Source: Cynocephalus volans
Lineage: Eukaryota > Chordata > Mammalia > Dermoptera > Cynocephalidae
Reading direction: 5' to 3'
Length of the DNA stretch: 64,000 nucleotides
Assembly (NCBI RefSeq): GCF_027409185.1
Contig: NC_084464.1
Location: 47,839,095 to 47,903,094 of the forward strand
Below the pieces are notes generated by a model that worked only from the letters and a program-made list of their open reading frames with translations, ran no database searches and was not told the DNA's origin. The first letter of the stretch is position 1, and each line of letters begins with the position of its first letter. The position numbers were made by a program, and so were the translations under genes. This document shows, one piece after another, positions 57,324-64,000 of the stretch.

Positions 57324-59444
57324 GTAAGGGCCCAGCAGGACAGAGTAGCTGGGAGGGAAGGGAGACCCAGGGGCCAGAGCCAACAAGCTGGAGCAGGCCC
57401 AGAGCGAACCATCCCTGAGGAAGCTGCAGGTTCTGCCCTGGCCATTGGCCCTGCATTAGGCATTATTTTATATGGGAATAATCTTACCATTTCACTAATC
57501 GTCTCTAATTACAGGTAATTTGCTTTTTCTGCATTGATTTGATTAGCTTATAATGTGCCATATCAACAAAGCACCCTGCAATTAAGGTGCCAGTGCTAGC
57601 TGGTGAAAACAAGCGAGTCTGCACCCACGTGGCCTGTGGGCAGGCCACTGCAGTGTCCACGCAGGCTGGATGTGCTCATGACTAGTCCCAGGCAGTCAGC
57701 CATGCTCTGGCGGGAAGTCACCCTGGGCAAGTTGAATGTTTTACACAGAATGTATTTGTAGAGTGTGGTAAGTTAGGAACCCAGGTGCCTGAGTTCAAAT
57801 CCCAGCTCTGCCACTTATTAGGAGTATAAATTTGGGCAAATTTTTTAACCCCTTGGAGCCCCCAAATCCTCATCTGCATAACAGGGACAACAGTAGTGCC
57901 GACTTCATAGAGTGCTTATAAGGATTAGTTGAGTTAATACATGTCAAGCTCTTAGAGTAATATCTGGCATGTAGTGAGTGCTCAATAAATATTAGTTATT
58001 GTTATTATTATTATAGGTAAATATTTGATAGTGTGTAACTCAGTGGCTCCTGCAAGAAATGGCCCAAAGCAGAAAGCCTCCTCTCCCTAAAAGTAACAGG
58101 ATATATTGCCTAAACACTGTTTAGAGCTACAGAAAAGCAAGCTCGAGAGAATGAAGGGGAGACCCATTTAGGGACTAAGATGGAGGGATACATATCTTTG
58201 TGTCAGGCCAGGGCACATGCTGACCGGGCACCAGTGCCAGGCCAGTGGATGAACGATGGCCCTTGCACAAGAGAGGCTGAGGACAGGTTCTCAAACTTTT
58301 CTCTGCCCAAGAATCTTCACCTGGGGAGCTAGTTAGGAATGCAGTGCCCAGAAGAGGGAACCCACAGCAGGCCTGGCCTGGTGTTGAGCAGGGTCACAGG
58401 GCCTACAAGGCCACCATTAATCACCTAAGCTGCTGTTTACTGACCACCTACAATGCACCAGGCATCTTCCATTAGTGTCTGTTCCTTACAGTAACCTTCC
58501 TTGTAACTGAGCCTCCCCTGTTATTACACAGTAAGAAGGTACCACAAAACTCAGTTGAGAGAAACAGGTTGCGTAACTGTGAAAAGATGGGTCAAGTCCA
58601 CATGCACCTCTAGCCGGCTGGGAGGACCTGAGATCCAGTGCATGACCCAAATCTGTCCCTATCTCAGCCGCAGTTTATTGCGCCCTGGTCGCTGTCATCT
58701 ATTCCAGCTTAAATATCACAGGGGACGGTTCTGGCTTCCCCAGTCCATACTTGCCCATCCAGTGTCACCCTCCCTCCATTCCAGTGCCCCTCTGTCAGAA
58801 AATACAGCCTGCCTGCCTTTGAGGACAGGGCCAGGAGGAGAACCGGAGCCAATGAAGTTATATCTGAATGTGCATTTTCCATGTCCATCCCCATTTTACA
58901 GACGAGGAAAGGAGAGACTTGCAGACCTAGCTAAGAATTCATACCCAGGGCCACCTGCCCACAAAGCCCATGGCCCCCCCACCAGAAGTTTTATCCTTTT
59001 TTGGGTTCAGCGTTGTCATCTCCCTGGGGCTACTTGTTGAAAACAGCAGATTCCCTGAGGAGAAAGCATTATATTCCTAATAGTTTATGTGGTTAAGTTG
59101 TAACATGTTTCAGGGAAGTGTGGGGACTCTGGGTGGATTGGGGGCGTGGGGGTGGCAGGGAGGTGGGAGTGCTGGAGGAATGTTAAATGCAAGCAAGAAT
59201 TGTTAGACTGTCCAATAGATTACATGGTGAGCATTTAGGCCGAGGCTGGATGTTATCACAGAGGGGCTGGATTGGATAACCTCAGAGGTTCCTGCAGATC
59301 CTGGGTTTCCCAAGACCTTCAGGAAAGAGGGCAGTAAAGAGAAGTGGATGCTACACAAACAAACTTCTGTTTTTGCCATTTTGCTGTGGGCAGGCCTCCT
59401 GGGGCTGCCACTTCTCCCAGCTTCCTTGTGCGGAAGGCCACCCA

Positions 59445-59898
59445 GCCACACCATGACGGTCGTGCCAACACAAGGCGCCTTGTCTTCCCAACTGCACAGC
59501 AATGTTTATTCTTCAGGCCACCCAGAAAACAAGTTTCATTATTTTATTTTTATAATACTCTTTATTTCATTCTCTAACTGTTGCAGGCATCATCCCCCTT
59601 CAACTAGACAGCAGGGTAGAGAGGCAGCCCAGGGGGGTGGGAGGAGCGCTGGCTTCAGGGATGACCTGTGGGGTCGTGGCTATACTGGTTGTGTGGCCTC
59701 GGGCAAGTCACGTCACCTCTCTGAGTCTCCTTTTCCTTTTTCGTGACCGGCACTCAGCCAGTGAGTGCACCGGTCATTCCTATGTAGGATCCGAACCCGC
59801 GGCGGGAGCGTCGCTGCGCTCCCAGCGCAGCACTCTACCGAGTGCGCCACGGGCTCGGCCCTTGAGTCTCCTTTTCCTCATCAACAAGGTGGCAATTT
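59445..59898. repeat. inverted duplication, left arm
   Basis: Without the SINE at 59738-59862 and its second target copy, this ~313-bp arm is the reverse complement of 60432-60745 at about 97% identity by eye. The inner part is MIR-like. Confidence 0.9.
59738..59862 (-). mobile_element. tRNA-derived SINE of a second subtype
   Basis: On the minus strand it reads GGGCCGAGCCCGTGGCGCAC, a B-box GGTTCGGATCC, an ACCGGTGCACTCACTGGC segment and a GTCACGAAAA end. It differs from the dimers by a GC-rich hairpin-like segment (GCGCTGGGAGCGCAGCG). A perfect 16-bp target duplication, TGAGTCTCCTTTTCCT, is at 59722-59737 and 59863-59878. Confidence 0.88.
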
Positions 59899-60431
59899 AA
59901 AAAGACCCACATTGCAGGTGGTTAGGAGGATGAAATGACTTATATCTTATTAGGTTCAGCCTGGTTTCCAGTGAGTGCTGGAGAGGTGGCAATTTTTATG
60001 ATCACAGTGAATTCTCATCTCCCTGAACCCAGCCCCTTACATTTCATGGCCTCACCCCTCCCTGTGGCCATTGTTCCAAACTCTTTCTGTCCCTGGGAAT
60101 ATGGAGGTAATAGTGAAATCCCAGGGAGGTTTGGAACCTTTAGCATGTACCTTCCTGCCAACCCCAACTTTGCAAGAAAACCAGGTGGGGTGGGGGAGGG
60201 GCTGCGATGGGGGGACTGTTTTGTCCCCATCCCCTCCCTTTTCCCAAAGGAGTCCTGAGGCTGCAAAGCACACTGCAGGTGCCTGGCCAGCTCACGAAAG
60301 GTGACTCTCCTAACATTAGCAATGTCGGGCTCAGGCCTGAGCTGGGAGAGACCTTTCTCAATGTCTGTCATGGTGACCCCCATAAGCACCTGCTGCTTCC
60401 TGCTGGTGACAGCTGAAACCACAGGTCCCCT

Positions 60432-60745
60432 TAAATTGCCACCTTGCTGATGAGGAAAGGGAGGCTCGGAGAGGTGACGTGACTTGCCCGAGGCCACACA
60501 ACCAGTATAGCCACGACCCCATAGGTCATCCCTGAAGCCAGCGCTCCTCCCACCCCCCTGGGCTGCCTCTCTACCCTGCTGTCTAGTTGAAGGGGGATGA
60601 TGCCTGCAATAGTTAGAGAATGAAATAAAGAGTATTATAAAAATAAAATAATGAAACTTGTTTTCTGGGTGGCCTGAAGAATAAACATTGCTGTGCAGTT
60701 GGGAAGACAAGGCGCCTTGTGTTGGCACGACCGTCATGGTGTGCC
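60432..60745. repeat. inverted duplication, right arm
   Basis: Reverse complement of the left arm. It keeps the SINE-free form of the site where the left arm carries the insertion. Confidence 0.9.
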
Positions 60746-60933
60746 TGGGTGGCCTGGGAAGGCTTCTTGGAGGAAGTGGGCCCTTGAGTATAGATAGGAT
60801 TTGGAGAGCAGAAACCAAAGGCTCCATCCCACAGTGGCTGGTGCTGGGGATGGGTGTATATTGGGGCCTGCCTTGGCCAGGAGTCCTGGATGGTAACTTG
60901 AAAGCAGGCCTTAACCCCTTCTGTGTGTCCTAG

Positions 60934-61015
60934 GAGTGGATTTTCGGATCAAAAACCTGCTGGTGGACAACAAGTATTTTGCGCTGCAGCTCTGGGACAC
61001 GGCTGGCCAGGAAAG
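60934..61015 (+). CDS. RAB44: RAB44 coding exon 9 (residues 833-860), switch I and G3
   Basis: Acceptor GTGTCCTAG, donor GAAAG followed by GTAACG (phase 2). It encodes [20 protein letters not shown] and then WDTAGQER. The glutamine needed for GTP hydrolysis in most Rabs is present. Confidence 0.94.
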
Positions 61016-62037
61016 GTAACGGGCACTGTCCACATCAGTTGTGTGGGGGACCCAGGCTGAGCCTGGTGGTACAGAGGGCCAGAGGGAAGCCTGGGCAAGA
61101 GGCAACCAAGTGTACATGAGGGAACCACCCTGTAAGGTCTCAGTAGGTCAGGGAAGGAGACAAGAGCTAAGCCCAAGTGGGAGAAGGCAGGGCAGCAGAC
61201 CCAGGGCCCCTCAGCCCAGCAGGGCATATGTTAGGGCCATACCAACATGGCCTGCGGGGGACAGCCTCCTAATCATCTGTCCTGAAAACACTGGCCTTCC
61301 TCTTTCCACTTAGGAATCAAAACTTAAAAGGCACATCTTCTTTGACTCTGCAGTTCTACTTCTAGAAATCTGTTCTATAGGTAAATTCATACATGATTGT
61401 AATAACAAAGGGACCAAGACCTTTCATAGCAGCATCGTTTATGTAATGAAACACTGAAAACAACCTAAATGTTCATCAGTAGTGGACTGGGTCAATAAAG
61501 TAGAATCAATCCACACAGTAGAACACTATGAAGCACAAAAAGGACTGAGGACTCTCTTTATGTACTGGTGGGGAAATATCTTCAAGACATCTTGCTAACT
61601 GGAAAAAAACAAAGTACAGGACACTGAATATTAGTATGACAAGTATTTTACATTGTATTTGGGGAAAATGGGGGAAAAGTGCGTGTGTGTGCACATACTC
61701 ATATTTATGTATATTTATGTATATACAGAAAATGCCTCTGGAAAAATACTTAAGACACTGGTAACCCTGGTTGCCTCTGGGGAAGGGGTCTGAGTGGCTA
61801 CAGGGCAGGAGAAGGAGACTTTTACTGGGTGCTGTTTGGTTGCCTTTTGAAATCTGAGCCATGAGAACTGTTACCTTGTCATAATAACTATACTGTAAGA
61901 AGGAAGGCATATGCATGCTCTGTTTGGGAAGAAATTAGTTAGTGGCAGAACAGGTTAATTCTCCCACTTTGCAGACAGAGTGGCCAGGGCCTAGGGTTAG
62001 GATGGCTGGCGTGGCTTCACGTGGACTCTCTGGGCAG
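61016..62037 (+). other. RAB44 intron 9
   Basis: GT-AG intron. An L1 3' fragment fills about 61310-61905. Confidence 0.75.
61310..61905 (+). mobile_element. L1 fragment (3' part)
   Basis: 'tctgcagttctacttctagaaatctgttctataggtaaattc', 'catagcagcatcgtttatgtaatgaaacactgaaaacaacctaaatgttcatcag' and 'ctggttgcctctggggaagg'-like text are old L1 3' sequence. Confidence 0.8.
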
Positions 62038-62152
62038 GTACCACAGCATGACACGACCACTGCTCCGCAAGGCTGATGGGGTGGTGCTCATGTACGACGT
62101 CACCTCCCAGGAGAGCTTTGTCCATGTGCGCTACTGGCTGGACTGTCTCCAG
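62038..62152 (+). CDS. RAB44: RAB44 coding exon 10 (residues 860-898)
   Basis: Acceptor TCTGGGCAG, donor CAG followed by GTAAGC (phase 0). It encodes RYHSMTRPLLRKADGVVLMY then DVTSQESFVHVRYWLDCLQ, the switch II helix and the Rab-type DVTSxxSF strand. Confidence 0.95.
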
Positions 62153-63215
62153 GTAAGCAGATGGCTGCCAGGGTTGGTGCTAATTTTTGGAGTCAAAGGG
62201 TGCTTGTATCCTGCCTATTCCTCCTTTTCACCCAGGATTACAAATGATACCACAGACATTTAGGTGACACCACCCACTGATGGCATGTGGCTAGATGAGC
62301 AGGGAGTGCAGTAGTACAAAGAGACCACAACCACATAGTACAGACTTCAAACCAAACTACTTCCTTTATCCTATGGACATTTCTTTCCTATATATAGCAG
62401 CTCTGTTTGTGATGTCTTCTTACACCTGAGGATAATGCAGTTCTCGTGCTATTCTAGGTGATAATTCCTCTGTCCACACATCTCTAGTTCTTTCCCCCAC
62501 ATACTTACTTGATACATATGTATGGAATTCTGCAGTGTGTGCTAGCACAGCAGAGCGGTATGACGGAGGATGTATTGTCTTCTCTCCAGAAGTTTCTAAT
62601 CTAATTGAAGAGATACAAAGAAGCAGAATGAGGTAATGTGTGAGGAGGGGAGCTGGGCTCTGAGGTCTGACAGGAACTAGGTTTGAATCCCCACTATCCC
62701 ACCCCAGCTCTGTGACTTTGGACACAAGAAACTTAACATCTCTGAAATTCAATTTTCCGAGTTCTAGGAGAGTTGTGAGGATTAACTGATAAAATTGCTT
62801 TCAGCACAGCACCTGGTATATAGCAAGCACTCAGTAATCAAAAGCTATTATTATTATTATTCATGAAACAACTAGGAAATGTGCCAAGGCAGCCTGTGTG
62901 ATCAAGCACTGGATTTTTCAGTACAGGCAGGAAGAGAGGGGCATGGGCAAGGGCGATCCAGGAAGGCTTCCTGGGGGAGGTGCCCTTGAGGCTGACCTTG
63001 GAAAATAGGTGAGATATTTGTAGGCAGAGAAGAGGGGCAGGCTGCCTAAAGATAGGGGTTGGAGGGAAGAGTCCGGGTAAAAAGGATGTGAAGTGGGTGT
63101 GACAGGGAGAGGGCACACATGGGGCACATGCTGTCAACTTCTAGGGGGGCAGAGCCAGATCTGCCTGGGACCTGGCATACAGTGGTTGTGGCTGAGGGAA
63201 CATGTCTGTGTGAAG
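62153..63215 (+). other. RAB44 intron 10
   Basis: GT-AG intron. MIR is at about 62640-62845 ending in a short (TTA)n run. The pyrimidine tract before the acceptor is poor (GTCTGTGTGAAG). Confidence 0.7.
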
Positions 63216-63317
63216 GATGCAGGGTCGGACAAGGTGGTCATCCTTCTTCTGGGAAACAAGACAGACTGTGAGGAGGATCGGCAAGTGCCCACTGAAGCTG
63301 GGCAGCAACTGGCCCAG
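63216..63317 (+). CDS. RAB44: RAB44 coding exon 11 (residues 899-932), G4 motif
   Basis: Encodes DAGSDKVVILLLGNKTDCEE then DRQVPTEAGQQLAQ. GNKTD is the guanine-specificity motif. The donor is CAG followed by GTGAGC (phase 0). The acceptor is weak but fixed by the frame. The following exon(s) with the SAK-type G5 motif are not in the window. Confidence 0.93.
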
Positions 63318-64000
63318 GTGAGCACTGGGCATTGGCCCCTCTCCCAGCCTGGACTAGGCAGACACCTCCCTGGAGGGTAGTGAATAGCGGTAATGCTGGC
63401 CTAGGCAGCCAGGAAGGACCCATTGCCCATTCCTGCCCCTGCCCCAGCCAGTGGACGACAGCCTGGCCACCTCTGCCTCCCACCAACCCTGGGCTCTGGA
63501 GACTAGCCTTAGACCCAAACATGAGACTGTAATGGTGGGTATGACATTAAACTTCACTGTTGAATTAGCAGATTCTCACACAATGTCCCAACTTACCTAA
63601 AAAATATCTTCAGAGTAAAAAGGTTTTTAAAAGCATCACTTAAAATTCCCAATCAAATCTTAATTTTATCTCTGGTCTCTAATTAACATACACCCTTCTA
63701 ATTTATTCTATTTTAAGACTCAGATTCTTCCTTGAGAAGATCACATCAAAAGCCCCACTACCAGACAGTGGATACTATTTATTTATGAATAGTATTTAAC
63801 CACATTCCAGAAAATCTGGACAGTAATAAAAAAAGGAAAAAAATGTACTCCTCCCCCACCGCTGACACAATCCCTCTTGGCATTTCCATATTGTATTTCC
63901 TTCCCATTTCTCCTTTCATTTCTCATAATTGTGAGGTCATCATTGTGGCTCCTGGTTGGCGGGAACTTTTTCTCTTAAAAGTAGTAGCTGATCCCTTTGA
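63318..64000 (+). other. start of RAB44 intron 11
   Basis: No further exon is recognisable before the window end. AT-rich unassigned sequence. Confidence 0.6.

Larger units (their letters stand above)
57324..60933 (+). other. RAB44 intron 8 with a large inverted duplication
   Basis: GT-AG intron of 3.6 kb. MIR is at about 57760-58010, MER5-like text at about 58290-58360, and inverted arms at about 59445-59898 and 60432-60745 with a SINE in the left arm. The rest is unassigned. Confidence 0.8.
44840..63317 (+). other. RAB44: RAB44 gene, eleven coding exons, 3' end outside the window
   Basis: Eleven exons join in one open frame of 2796 nt (932 codons). Order in the product: two weak EF-hand-like units (about 50-110), coiled coil (about 168-335), a long Pro/Glu/Ser-rich region (about 342-795), and a Rab GTPase domain from about 800 with G1 GDSNVGKT (806-813), G3 WDTAGQE and G4 NKTD. 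The G5 motif and C-terminal prenylation site must lie in later exons beyond the window. The human protein is about 1,000 residues, so roughly 80-90 residues are missing. RAB44 is an atypical large Rab related to CRACR2A and RASEF, linked to granule secretion and osteoclast/mast-cell function (family knowledge). The location just after CDKN1A supports the call. No frameshift is seen. Confidence 0.92.

Noticed and set aside
60015-60827. 270-codon minus-strand frame matching a plus-strand frame at 59348-59746
   Set aside because: The matching peptides simply reflect the inverted DNA duplication; no sign of a gene.
1-64000. CRISPR arrays, operons, prophage or other prokaryotic systems
   Set aside because: Introns, SINEs, LINEs and CpG islands show vertebrate nuclear DNA; no such arrays were seen.

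Overview
This is a window of nuclear DNA from a placental mammal. It holds the whole CDKN1A (p21/CIP1) gene and most of RAB44, both on the + strand, in the same order as human chromosome 6p21. The species is most likely a colugo (Dermoptera, e.g. Galeopterus or Cynocephalus). The lineage-specific SINEs are dimers of two tRNA-Ile-like units with no unrelated body, which is what has been described for colugo t-SINE/CYN elements. The species call comes from my memory of that family and was not checked by search.

Layout. 1-17,500 is upstream of CDKN1A. It contains MaLR, MIR and L1 pieces, a CpG island at about 1.34-1.61 kb followed by a CA-rich tract, an antisense L1-derived composite element (8.2-9.8 kb), and three clusters of tRNA-Ile SINEs. 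The two classical p53 response elements lie about 2.2 kb and 1.3 kb before the CDKN1A start site. 17,520-25,537 is CDKN1A: a TATA/GC-box promoter, non-coding exon 1, a 4.6-kb CpG-rich intron 1 with a (TG)n/(CG)n tract, coding exon 2, and exon 3 with a 1.5-kb 3'UTR. The joined product is 164 aa, the human length. 25.6-44.8 kb is intergenic. It has L1 and MaLR fragments, a decayed antisense ERV-L at 27.3-30.1 kb, a two-LTR class III-like provirus at 30,457-36,193 with a 5-bp target duplication and a tRNA-Ser primer site, then mostly ancient L2/L1/MaLR sequence. 44,840-63,317 holds eleven coding exons of RAB44 (932 codons: weak EF-hands, coiled coil, long disordered Pro/Glu-rich region, Rab GTPase G1 to G4). 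The gene continues past the window.

Functionally, CDKN1A is the p53-induced CDK/PCNA inhibitor. RAB44 is an atypical large Rab GTPase of haematopoietic and secretory cells (family knowledge). They are neighbours without an obvious shared pathway.

I found no new multi-gene system. The most notable points are structural: a 0.3-kb inverted duplication in RAB44 intron 8 with a SINE in one arm only; an L1 composite with an internal tandem array; a nested tail-to-tail SINE palindrome; a 158-bp near-identical duplication; an L2-derived CDKN1A polyadenylation region; a changed p21 C-terminus; a GC-AG intron in RAB44; and a CpG island where a lincRNA-p21-like promoter might sit.
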